NCBI GenBank assembly: GCA_023413555.1
Contig: JAEZPG010000087.1
Coordinates: 1-39,588 of the forward strand
Origin: Bacillota bacterium
GTDB taxonomy: Bacteria > Bacillota > Clostridia > Lachnospirales > Lachnospiraceae
Length of the DNA: 39,588 nucleotides
Direction of reading: 5' to 3'
A program made the position numbers and the translations under genes. This document shows positions 25,621-33,322 of this stretch, piece after piece. Positions within the stretch are counted from its first letter, which is position 1, and each line of letters starts with the position of its first letter. Below the pieces are notes generated by a model. That model searched no databases, had not been told where the DNA came from, and saw only the letters and a program-made list of their open reading frames with translations.

Positions 25621-26592
25621 ATGCACGAAATGGGAGGCTTTTTGCCTTTAGAACTAAATCAAGGTAAAGAGTGGTTTGCTAAAATTAGTGATGAGAAGAT
25701 AGTGAGAGTAAATACTGGAAGGACAGCAATTTATCTAGCGATAAAGTCAATGGGTATCAAGAAAATATTTGTTCCTTACTATTATTGCCCAAGTGTCATG
25801 AGAGTATTTACTGATTCAGGAATTGAAGTAGAAAATTATAGAATAGATGAGACACTGTCGCCAGTCGATTGTAATCCTGGCCCAGTGGACGGTATTATAC
25901 TTGTAAATTATTTTGGCATTTGTACAGAACAGATGAAGAAAAATATTGAAAAGTATAGTAATATTATTATAGATAATACACAGGCTTTTTTTGAACCTCC
26001 TGCTTGGCGTGATGATATCTATAATATATATTCATGTCGAAAGTTTTTTGGTGTATCGGATGGAGGATATCTTATAGGTAATAAAATTCAGTACGAAAGA
26101 CTTGATAGAGATTATTCTGCTAAAAGATCTGCCTATTTAATGAGCACTATTGAGTTGGGAACAAATGAAAATTATTGTGCCAGTAAAGAAAACGAAGTAT
26201 GTATAGGTAATCAATATCTCATCATGTCTGAGTTAACAGAAAAAGTGATGAAGAGTGTTAATTACGAACAGGTACTTAAAAAAAGAAGGAGTAATTTTCA
26301 ACATCTTCATTCTTTACTAAAAGATTATCAACGTCTTACATTTATTCCTTCTGCGTGTGATCCATATAACTATCCATTACACCTAGATATTGATATTAAT
26401 AAGTTATTAGTGGAAAATAAAATATATGTTCCGATATTGTGGAAACATTGTATAGAAAGCAATAAAATTGATAGTATTGAATATAAAATGTCTAAGAATA
26501 CAGCCTTTTTACCTATCGATCAAAGATATGATAAAGGAGATATGGAGTATATGGCTAATATAGTAAAATCACTTATTGAGAATTATGTTTGA
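25621..26592 (+). CDS. Short PLP-dependent DegT-like aminotransferase
   Basis: A 323-residue protein with the fold-type I PLP pattern: VNTGRTAIYLAI near 33, VPYYYCPSV, VNYFGI, Asp118 in IIDNTQAFF (pairs with the cofactor nitrogen), and the likely Schiff-base Lys141 in SCRKFFGVSDGGY. It is about 50 residues shorter than WecE-type enzymes and diverges after residue 170, so the substrate is unclear. It may aminate a second sugar keto group, since a NeuD-like acyltransferase follows 13 bases after it. Its start codon sits directly on the preceding stop codon (TAAATG), with only a weak GGGG upstream, so translation is probably coupled. A second in-frame ATG is nine bases further on. Confidence 0.75.
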   Translation: MHEMGGFLPLELNQGKEWFAKISDEKIVRVNTGRTAIYLAIKSMGIKKIFVPYYYCPSVMRVFTDSGIEVENYRIDETLSPVDCNPGPVDGIILVNYFGICTEQMKKNIEKYSNIIIDNTQAFFEPPAWRDDIYNIYSCRKFFGVSDGGYLIGNKIQYERLDRDYSAKRSAYLMSTIELGTNENYCASKENEVCIGNQYLIMSELTEKVMKSVNYEQVLKKRRSNFQHLHSLLKDYQRLTFIPSACDPYNYPLHLDIDINKLLVENKIYVPILWKHCIESNKIDSIEYKMSKNTAFLPIDQRYDKGDMEYMANIVKSLIENYV

Positions 26593-26605
26593 AAGGAATA
26601 GTAAG

Positions 26606-27280
26606 ATGAAAGACTTTATAATTTATGGGACTGGTGACTTTGCTGATCTAGTTGAAAATTGTATTATTAATGGAATGGATAGAAGTGTCTGTGCGTACTG
26701 TGTGGATCAACAGTATCTTACCGAAACGGAGTATCATGGAAAGCCAATTGTGGCATTTGAAGAAGTTGAAAAATACTATTCTCCCGAACAATATGCTATG
26801 GTTATAGGGTTTATAGGAAAAAATATGTACTCTCAGCGTGAAGAGAAGTTTCTTGCTGCTAAGCAGAAAGGATATGATATGGAGAACGTAATTCACAAAT
26901 CTTCCATATTAGAAGGAGAGTACCTTGGAGAAGGAAACATAATACTTCAAAACGTGATTCTCGCACCTAAGTCTGTTGTACATGATAATAATGTATTATG
27001 TCCAAAAACATACATATGCCATCATGTACATGTAGGTAGCAATAATTATTTTGCACCAGGTGGATCGACTACCGGAAATGTTGAGGTAGGCAATAACTGT
27101 TTTATTGGAGTGAATAGTTCGATAAATAATAAAGTTAAAGTAGCAGATTATACTTTTGTAGGGGGTAATTTATTTATCTCAAGGAACACAAAACCAAATG
27201 AAATGTATCTTCCTCAGAGAAGTGTTGCAATGAAGAATTTAAAAAGTGTAAACTTTAATGTGTTTACACCGAATCGATAA
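26606..27280 (+). CDS. NeuD/PglD-like sugar O- or N-acetyltransferase (left-handed beta-helix)
   Basis: A 224-residue protein. The N-terminal Rossmann-like half opens FIIYGTGDFADLV, as in NeuD/PglD. The C-terminal hexapeptide-repeat helix from about residue 105 has EGNIILQNVI, CHHVHVGSNNYFAPGG with His139/His140 as catalytic candidates, VEVGNNCFIGVNSSI and VGGNLFI. These enzymes acetylate amino sugars using acetyl-CoA. With the PLP enzyme before it, it could make an N-acetylated amino sugar. An earlier in-frame TTG exists at 26576, but GAAAGGAA then ATG at 26606 gives a correct start aligned with the domain. The VAMKNL tail resembles that of many exopolysaccharide NeuD-type proteins. Substrate unknown. 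Confidence 0.8.
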   Translation: MKDFIIYGTGDFADLVENCIINGMDRSVCAYCVDQQYLTETEYHGKPIVAFEEVEKYYSPEQYAMVIGFIGKNMYSQREEKFLAAKQKGYDMENVIHKSSILEGEYLGEGNIILQNVILAPKSVVHDNNVLCPKTYICHHVHVGSNNYFAPGGSTTGNVEVGNNCFIGVNSSINNKVKVADYTFVGGNLFISRNTKPNEMYLPQRSVAMKNLKSVNFNVFTPNR

Positions 27281-27306
27281 GTGGACAGAGCAGGGAGAAT
27301 AATACA

Positions 27307-28245
27307 ATGAGTAAATTAAGTTTTGTAATTCCGTGTTATGGTAGTGAACAAACAGTTGCTAATGTTATCAATGAAATCCAAGAAAAAGTAAAGGAAAAAG
27401 AAGAGTATGACTATGAAATTATAGCTGTCAACGATTCTTCACCAGATAATGTATTAGAAGTATTAAAGCAAATAGCAAATAACAATAAAAAGGTAAAGGT
27501 TATAGATCTAGCCAAAAATAGAGGAAAGCATTCTGCAGTCTTAGCAGGTTATTCAGCTATTACTGGTGATATTATTATAGGTGTAGACGATGATGGGCAA
27601 TGTCCTATTGACCAACTATGGAGACTTCTTGAACCTTTGCAAAATGGATATGATGTATCAGTTGCTAAGTATGACCGAAAAAAACAATCAAAGTTTAAGA
27701 ATTTTGGTAGTAGGGGCAATGCATTAATGACCAGGTTGTTTATAGGAAAACCTAGGGATTTGGTTTTCTCTAATTTTACAGCAAGGAAAAGATTTGTATG
27801 TAACAAAATGCGAGAATATACGAATCCATATCCGTATTTAGATGGACTTGTTCTTACCATTACCAATAAGATAGCCAATGTTCCAATGGAACAGCGGGAG
27901 AGACAGTCAGGGAAGTCTGGATATCGTTTTACAAAATCTCTAAAGTTACTTCTCAATGGATTTACTGCTTTTTCAATTTGGCCACTTAGAGCGGCATCAG
28001 TTATTGGAATGTTGACTGCAATAATTGGGTTTATTTTTGGAATCTTTATTGTATTTCGAAAATTAATGGACCCATCCGTCCTGGCTGGATATAGTAGTTT
28101 GGCAGCACTTGTCCTTTTTATAGGAGGAATTATTATGATGCTCCTAGGCATGATTGGTGAATATGTAGGACGTATCTATATTAGTATAAATAAATCACCT
28201 CAATACGTGATAAGGGAAAGTATAAACATAAGTTGTAACGACTAG
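27307..28245 (+). CDS. ArnC-like GT2 polyprenyl-phosphate glycosyltransferase
   Basis: A 312-residue enzyme with a GT-A domain: FVIPCYGSE, VNDSSPDN and the metal site Asp94-Asp95-Asp96 in GVDDDGQCP. RQSGKSGYRF follows, then two C-terminal membrane segments (about 236-258 and 263-290) and the MIGEYVGRIY box shared with ArnC, GtrB and CsbB. It should attach a nucleotide-activated sugar to undecaprenyl phosphate. Downstream of rfbA/rfbB/wecE and the ArnE/F-like pair, the donor may be the 4-amino-4,6-dideoxygalactose or its acylated form. GGGAGAATAATACA precedes the ATG. A 200-codon open frame on the opposite strand inside this gene is a shadow. Confidence 0.88.
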   Translation: MSKLSFVIPCYGSEQTVANVINEIQEKVKEKEEYDYEIIAVNDSSPDNVLEVLKQIANNNKKVKVIDLAKNRGKHSAVLAGYSAITGDIIIGVDDDGQCPIDQLWRLLEPLQNGYDVSVAKYDRKKQSKFKNFGSRGNALMTRLFIGKPRDLVFSNFTARKRFVCNKMREYTNPYPYLDGLVLTITNKIANVPMEQRERQSGKSGYRFTKSLKLLLNGFTAFSIWPLRAASVIGMLTAIIGFIFGIFIVFRKLMDPSVLAGYSSLAALVLFIGGIIMMLLGMIGEYVGRIYISINKSPQYVIRESINISCND

Positions 28246-28257
28246 GAGGAAAATTAT

Positions 28258-28692
28258 ATGAAAATGCATCACATCGGTTATGCTGTTGTAGATATAGAAA
28301 AAGCTCGAAAGTTCTATGAAAGATTAGGATTTGAAGTTTCTAAACGAGTGGGCAATCAGCATGTTCAGTTTGATACAGAGAGAAATATAAAAATATTATT
28401 TATGGAAAATGGTTTTGATGACGTAATGGTGGAACTGGTAGAGACCTTAGATCCAGAAAGTCCATCTCCATTGGATTTTATTATGAAGGGGAATAACAAG
28501 AAATATAGTAATGGGATTCCATATCATATCTGCTATGAAGTAGAAGATATTGATAAAGTTACAGAAGAGTTACGTAAAAAGCAGTTTATAGTTATTAATC
28601 CTAAAGCACCAACTACGGAAGTACTATATCATAAACATGTTACTTTCTTATATCAACGGGCAATAGGTATTATAGAATTAATTGAAAAATAA
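28258..28692 (+). CDS. VOC-superfamily (glyoxalase-fold) metalloenzyme
   Basis: A 144-residue single-subunit VOC protein. Two beta-alpha-beta-beta-beta units are visible. The four metal-ligand positions look kept: His5 in MHHIGYAV, a Glu in VELVE, a His in IPYHICYEV, and a Glu in IIELIE near the end. This set matches methylmalonyl-CoA epimerase and related enzymes; glyoxalase I or antibiotic-resistance roles seem less likely here. It starts 12 bases after the GT2 gene and stops 14 bases before the acyl carrier protein, so it probably shapes an acyl group (for example by epimerising or isomerising a thioester) for that carrier. The reaction is not certain. Confidence 0.82.
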   Translation: MKMHHIGYAVVDIEKARKFYERLGFEVSKRVGNQHVQFDTERNIKILFMENGFDDVMVELVETLDPESPSPLDFIMKGNNKKYSNGIPYHICYEVEDIDKVTEELRKKQFIVINPKAPTTEVLYHKHVTFLYQRAIGIIELIEK

Positions 28693-28706
28693 AGGAGAAT
28701 CATACA

Positions 28707-28946
28707 ATGGATAATTTAAAAAAGTATAACGAGATTTTTATGGAAGCATTCGCAGTGGAAGAAGAACAACTAGGAGATAGCTTTTCTAACAATGAAGTAG
28801 ATGAGTGGGATTCTATTGGTCAGATGGTTTTAATATCATCATTGGAAGAGGTATTTGATATTATGCTGGAGGATAATGAGATTCTAGAATTAAACTCCTA
28901 TAATGCAGGTATTGAGATTCTAAAAAATCATGGTATAGCAATGTAA
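28707..28946 (+). CDS. Acyl carrier protein
   Basis: A 79-residue acidic, helical protein with the phosphopantetheine site DEWDSIGQM; Ser36 should carry the arm. Helix 2 (QMVLISSLEEVFDIML) follows, as in AcpP and DltC. It differs from the housekeeping AcpP, which carries a DSLD site. Its neighbours are a VOC enzyme, an AMP-forming ligase and a WecD-like acyltransferase, so it is likely a dedicated carrier for the acyl group used to decorate a sugar. AAAGGAG lies nine bases upstream. A strong terminator lies just after it. Confidence 0.9.
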   Translation: MDNLKKYNEIFMEAFAVEEEQLGDSFSNNEVDEWDSIGQMVLISSLEEVFDIMLEDNEILELNSYNAGIEILKNHGIAM

Positions 28947-28951
28947 TCTAT

Positions 28952-28996
28952 AAGGGAAATATAACACCCGTGTTATATTTTCCCTTACCTTTTTTT
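28952..28996 (+). terminator. Strong intrinsic terminator inside the acyl-transfer operon
   Basis: AAGGGAAATATAACAC at 28952-28967 pairs almost perfectly with TGTTATATTTTCCCTT ending at 28986, followed by an eight-T stretch interrupted only by ACC. It lies between the carrier-protein and ligase genes, which are functionally linked, with only 75 bases between them and no promoter that I can see. It may lower expression of the genes downstream or be a controlled attenuator. Confidence 0.85.
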
Positions 28997-29021
28997 ACAT
29001 TTTATTATATGGAGGAAAATC

Positions 29022-30413
29022 ATGTTTTACAAAGATTTAGATAAGTATGGAGATAATGTAGCACTAATTACAGAGAATAGAAATATTTCATATACAGAGT
29101 TACAAAATGAAATAGATAAATTTAAAAAGATTCTTTCAGGTAAAGCTGTTGCATTTAATTTGTGCCAGAACAATGAAGAGTCTGTGATTGGATATATAGG
29201 GTTTTTGCAGGCTGGTATTGTTCAGATTCTTATCAATCCTAGTATTGATAGAGAACTATATGATAATTTGTATCAAACATATCAACCTAAGTATATTTGG
29301 GGAGAATCAAAGGAAACCGAAAATTCTCTTTATACTTATCAGAATTATTCATTAAAGATAACGGAATATACAGAGGATGTCAGTGTCAATCATGATCTTG
29401 CTCTATTGCTTACGACTTCAGGTAGTACCGGAAGCCCTAAATTAGTTCGACAATCATTTTCAAATATTTCTAGTAATGCAGCTTCTATAGCGGAGTATTT
29501 GAATATAAAAGGAGAAGATAGACCAATTACCACATTGCCTATGAATTATACGTATGGTTTATCAATTATTAATAGTCACTTGTTAAAGGGCGCTGGAATC
29601 ATCTTAACTCAGTATACATTAACACAAAGGGAATTCTGGAAATTACTTGCTGAAAAAGAAGCAACGACATTTGGTGGGGTGCCTTATACTTACGAAATCT
29701 TAAAAAGAATTCATTTCTTAAATAAAGATTATCCAAGCATTAAGTACTTAACTCAGGCTGGTGGCAAATTAGGCAAGGAATTGCATTATGAGTTTGCTTC
29801 AAAATGTAATGCAAAGGGGATAAATTTTATTGTTATGTATGGGCAAACAGAAGCAACAGCCAGAATGTCTTATGTGCCTAGTGATTATTCTGTTGAGAAG
29901 GCTGGAAGCATTGGTATTGCTATTCCTAATGGTAAATTATCACTTATTGATGAGAATGGGAAAGAGATAACAGAGACAGAATTAGTGGGAGAACTCATTT
30001 ACGAGGGTGAGAATGTAACCCTTGGATATGCGCTTTGTAAGGAAGATTTAAACAAAGGGGATGAAAATAATGGTCGTCTATTCACGGGTGATATGGCAAT
30101 GCGAGATAAAGATGGATATTATTATATCGTCGGAAGAAAAAAACGATTCTTGAAATTGTTTGGTAATCGTGTGAATCTGGATGAAGTGGAAGGCCTATTA
30201 AAGAAAGAAAATGTAGAGTGTGTCTGCTCCGGAGTAGATGATTGTCTAAAAATCTATATTATGGATCAATCAAAAGAAGATTTGGTTAAAAAGTTTATTC
30301 TTAACAGAACAGCAATACCAAGACAAGGATTCAAAATCTATGTAATAGATAACATTCCAAGAAATGATTCTGGGAAAATATTATATAATGTATTGGAGAG
30401 CTTGTATGAATAA
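29022..30413 (+). CDS. AMP-forming acyl-ACP/acyl-CoA ligase
   Basis: A 463-residue member of the adenylate-forming (ANL) superfamily that activates a carboxylic acid with ATP and loads it on a thiol, probably the carrier protein encoded just upstream. It has the P-loop-like LLTTSGSTGSPK around residue 130, LPMNYTYGL, VMYGQTEATARM, the hinge GRLFTGDMAMRDKDGYYYIVGR, and the catalytic lysine 452 in PRNDSGKILY. At 463 residues it is a little shorter than many acyl-CoA ligases (about 500-550). The pairing of ligase and small carrier recalls DltA-DltC, but no DltB or DltD is present and the acid is unknown. TGGAGGAAAATC precedes the ATG. Its end overlaps the WecD-like gene. Confidence 0.9.
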   Translation: MFYKDLDKYGDNVALITENRNISYTELQNEIDKFKKILSGKAVAFNLCQNNEESVIGYIGFLQAGIVQILINPSIDRELYDNLYQTYQPKYIWGESKETENSLYTYQNYSLKITEYTEDVSVNHDLALLLTTSGSTGSPKLVRQSFSNISSNAASIAEYLNIKGEDRPITTLPMNYTYGLSIINSHLLKGAGIILTQYTLTQREFWKLLAEKEATTFGGVPYTYEILKRIHFLNKDYPSIKYLTQAGGKLGKELHYEFASKCNAKGINFIVMYGQTEATARMSYVPSDYSVEKAGSIGIAIPNGKLSLIDENGKEITETELVGELIYEGENVTLGYALCKEDLNKGDENNGRLFTGDMAMRDKDGYYYIVGRKKRFLKLFGNRVNLDEVEGLLKKENVECVCSGVDDCLKIYIMDQSKEDLVKKFILNRTAIPRQGFKIYVIDNIPRNDSGKILYNVLESLYE

Positions 30414-31071
30414 CTATAGTATAAATCAATATCAAGATATAAGGTTATTAAATATTGAAGCAGAGTGTGTTGAAGATTGGGATTTTGCAGATGCTACGCA
30501 TGTCCGTATCAAACTTCCTCCAAAGGAGGAGATTCAGTTTGATATGGATAAGAGAGGCTTTTTTAGAGCGGACAGAATGCTTACTCCTAGTATTAACTTA
30601 AAAGCAAATAAAATTGATTACGAAAAGATGGTACGAGCTTCTGTTGAGGAGAGCCTGAGCTATATGGATGATGTGAGAAGAATTGCTTATGACTCTTTTC
30701 CTGTGGACAGGCGGTTTAATGTAGGCGTGAGATGTAATCCAGCAATTGCAAAAAAGGTGCTAGATGCATGGATTGATGAGTTAGACAGTGTGCTGATATG
30801 TAAAATACAAGAAGAAGTGGCCGGGTTTTTGGCATTGAAAAAAAGAGACGGCAATAAACAGGAAATTCATCTTGCTGCATTGGATTCAAAATATCGTGCC
30901 GGTATGGCAGCTACTTCTATGTATGCTACCGCTGTATTAAAATGCAAAGCTGAGGGTAGTCGTATTTTATTCGGTAATATCTCTACTACAAATATGTCAG
31001 TTATGAATCTTTTCTCTTTTCTAGGTGCAACTTTTTCACTACCTATGGATGTGTATTTGAAAGAGCTGTAG
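30406..31071 (+). CDS. GNAT acyltransferase resembling WecD
   Basis: A 221-residue GNAT-fold N-acyltransferase. WecD of enterobacteria (about 224 residues) acetylates dTDP-4-amino-4,6-dideoxygalactose. This protein has the same layout: a divergent N-terminal half, SFPVDRRFNVGVR near 105, then the GNAT core IQEEVAGFLALKK, IHLAALDSKYRAGM and a C-terminal NMSVMNLFSFLGA. The upstream in-frame start at 30364 lies inside the ligase gene; TTGGAGAG and the ATG at 30406 give a better start, with an eight-base overlap. The carrier protein and ligase before it suggest the donor may be an acyl-ACP instead of acetyl-CoA. The acceptor is probably the WecE product. The WecD name is a functional guess. Confidence 0.78.
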   Translation: MNNYSINQYQDIRLLNIEAECVEDWDFADATHVRIKLPPKEEIQFDMDKRGFFRADRMLTPSINLKANKIDYEKMVRASVEESLSYMDDVRRIAYDSFPVDRRFNVGVRCNPAIAKKVLDAWIDELDSVLICKIQEEVAGFLALKKRDGNKQEIHLAALDSKYRAGMAATSMYATAVLKCKAEGSRILFGNISTTNMSVMNLFSFLGATFSLPMDVYLKEL

Positions 31072-31096
31072 AGAAAGACTTAAAGGAGCTAATACT

Positions 31097-32206
31097 ATGA
31101 AGGAAAAGTTGGTTATTATTGGAGCAAATGATTTTCAGAATCAATTAATATTAAAAGCAAAAGAATTAGGATACGAAACCCATGTGTTTGCGTGGAAAGA
31201 TGGATCTATTGGAGAACGTACTGCTGATTATTTCTATCCAATTAGTATTGTTGAAAAGGAAAGTATATTAGAGGAATGTAAAAGAATAAAGCCTGCAGGA
31301 ATTACTTCTATTGCTTCTGATTTGGCTGCCATAACAGTAACCTATCTTTCGGAACAATTAAATTTAAATTCTAATACGTATGAGAGTGTATTTGCATGTA
31401 CCAATAAGTACGAAATGCGAAAGAAATTACAAGAAAATAATATAAACACTCCAGGGTATGTTAAAGTAAGTACGGATAAACGAACTTGGGATTTCAGTGG
31501 ACTAAAACTACCTGTTATTGTGAAACCTACTGATAGATCGGGAAGCCGCGGAATATACAAAATAGACGACTTTAATCAGATAGAAGAAACGATTAAAGTC
31601 GCTATAGAATACTCTTTTGAGAAACAAGCCATTGTAGAAGAATTTATTGAAGGAAATGAATATAGCTGTGAGTGTATTTCCTATCATGGGATTCACAATT
31701 TTCTGGCTGTAACAAAGAAGTTTACAACAGGTGCACCACAATTTATTGAGACAGGTCATATGGAACCATCTGATTTGTCAGTAGAACAAATTGAGAAAGT
31801 AAAATTTGAAATTTTTAAGGCACTAGATGCATTGGATATCAAAAATAGTGCTAGCCATTCAGAATTCAAATTGGATAAGGATGGTAATGTTAAAATTATT
31901 GAAATTGGTGCCAGAATGGGAGGAGACTGCATCGGATCCGATTTGGTTCATTTATCCACTGGCTATGATTTTGTTAAAATGGTAATAGATGTTGCAGTGA
32001 ATAAAGAACCAGTTCTGATACGAGACAGAACTCCTCAAAAGACTTATATTAAGTTTTTGTTTAATCAGGCTGATATTGATGAATTAGAAGAGTTTAGGTT
32101 AAGAAACAGTGATAAGATTTACCGGATTAGTAAAATAGAGTATGAAAATATTGGAAAGACAGTGGATAGTTCGACAAGGTTAGGCTATTACATTTATTTT
32201 GAGTAG
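31097..32206 (+). CDS. ATP-grasp ligase
   Basis: A 369-residue ATP-grasp enzyme. It has an N-terminal Rossmann-like domain (KLVIIGANDFQNQ), a central ATP-binding lid with LPVIVKPTDRSGSRG, the hinge IVEEFIEGNEYSCE, and metal-binding residues in SHSEFKLD and KIIEIGARMGGD. The family forms amide or thioester bonds from a carboxylate and ATP. Candidates are attachment of an amino acid to the sugar, or synthesis of the acyl unit. AAAGGAG lies nine bases upstream of the ATG, in the same direction as the WecD-like gene and 25 bases after it. Neither the substrate nor the partner can be read from the sequence. Confidence 0.85.
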   Translation: MKEKLVIIGANDFQNQLILKAKELGYETHVFAWKDGSIGERTADYFYPISIVEKESILEECKRIKPAGITSIASDLAAITVTYLSEQLNLNSNTYESVFACTNKYEMRKKLQENNINTPGYVKVSTDKRTWDFSGLKLPVIVKPTDRSGSRGIYKIDDFNQIEETIKVAIEYSFEKQAIVEEFIEGNEYSCECISYHGIHNFLAVTKKFTTGAPQFIETGHMEPSDLSVEQIEKVKFEIFKALDALDIKNSASHSEFKLDKDGNVKIIEIGARMGGDCIGSDLVHLSTGYDFVKMVIDVAVNKEPVLIRDRTPQKTYIKFLFNQADIDELEEFRLRNSDKIYRISKIEYENIGKTVDSSTRLGYYIYFE

Positions 32207-32214
32207 GTGATGTT

Positions 32215-33279
32215 ATGGAGAAAAGTAAATTTTCAATGGACGTAACAAATACGATTAAGGGTGTAGCAATATTAATATTATTAGCGTGCCATCTGTTTTT
32301 ACGAAAAGACTATAGTTTATATAATTATAGTTTTACTGTTGGAGGAAAACCATTTCTAAATTACTTAATGCAAAACGGGAAGATATGTGTCACTATCTTT
32401 GCCTTTCTTAGTGGATATGGTTTGAATCTAAGCTATAATAAGAAAATGTCAAAAGAATCTACATTAAAAGAAGCTATTTCTTTAAACATAAAGTTCTCTT
32501 TAAAGCATATTCTAAAATTAATATCAAATTTTATTGTGATATATTTCGTGTTTCTAATAGTTGGGCTATTATTAGATAAAATTACACTAGCAGGTGTATA
32601 TGGAGAAAATATTTCAAAAGGCATGATTATTGACATGTTAGGACTCCAATACTTATTTAATTCACCTACTTTAAATGTGACATGGTGGTATATGGCTGCA
32701 ATAATTTGTTATTATGCACTATTTCCATTGATGAAAGCTATGATGAAAAGGGCTCCTTTATTACCAATGATAATAGGATTTTCAATAAACGTACTGGCAC
32801 TATATTATACATGGTATCAGTTGACTGTTGGAATACTGTTTTACATTTTTGCTTTTGCATGTGGAATGTATTTTTCTGAATATAAAATCTTTGATAGAGA
32901 GATATTTCAAGATAGAAGAACAATCTTCTATGAAATAATCTTAGTTGTTGTAACTTATTTTCTTAGAGCAAAGCAGCCATATACCGGCGATTTTGCACAT
33001 GCAATTTCTGTACTCTGTTTGGTATATAGTTTGTATCCTTATTTGGGAAAATTAAAAAGTGTGTTGTGTCTTTTAGGAAGGCATTCGTCCAATATGTTTA
33101 TGTTACATACTTTTTTTATGTTAATATATTTCCCAGATTTCATATATGGTTTTAAAAATCCATTTATCATTTTTATTGTATTAATAGTTATTAGTCTGAT
33201 ATGCTCTATTATTATTGAGTTTATGAAAAAACTATGTCGCTATGATAAGTTGCAGAGAAAACTATTTAGTATTAAATAG
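32215..33279 (+). CDS. Acyltransferase-3 family membrane protein 1
   Basis: A 354-residue integral membrane protein with about 9-10 hydrophobic segments. The family signature is at the N-terminus: IKGVAILILLACHLF with its conserved histidine. A later FLSGYGLNLSY and a C-terminal GRHSSNMFMLHTFF block follow, all typical of AT3/OafA-type acyltransferases. Such proteins use cytoplasmic acyl donors to O-acylate glycans on the outer side. It follows the ATP-grasp gene by eight bases with an AGGTGAT site. Its relative next door shares the same motifs. The likely acceptor is the polymer or a lipid-linked sugar of this locus. Confidence 0.87.
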   Translation: MEKSKFSMDVTNTIKGVAILILLACHLFLRKDYSLYNYSFTVGGKPFLNYLMQNGKICVTIFAFLSGYGLNLSYNKKMSKESTLKEAISLNIKFSLKHILKLISNFIVIYFVFLIVGLLLDKITLAGVYGENISKGMIIDMLGLQYLFNSPTLNVTWWYMAAIICYYALFPLMKAMMKRAPLLPMIIGFSINVLALYYTWYQLTVGILFYIFAFACGMYFSEYKIFDREIFQDRRTIFYEIILVVVTYFLRAKQPYTGDFAHAISVLCLVYSLYPYLGKLKSVLCLLGRHSSNMFMLHTFFMLIYFPDFIYGFKNPFIIFIVLIVISLICSIIIEFMKKLCRYDKLQRKLFSIK

Positions 33280-33322
33280 AACCATACTGACTGGTAATTT
33301 GTAAAGAGGAGATATTTAAGCT

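Noticed and set aside
27549..28151. A 200-codon open frame on the minus strand inside the ArnC-like gene
   Set aside because: It mirrors a strongly conserved GT2 gene, has no ribosome site or recognisable motif, and all neighbours read on the + strand.
28707..30413. DltA-DltC system for D-alanylation of teichoic acid
   Set aside because: A ligase and a carrier are present, but DltB, DltD and the Dlt gene order are missing, and the next gene is a soluble GNAT enzyme. A different acyl transfer fits better.
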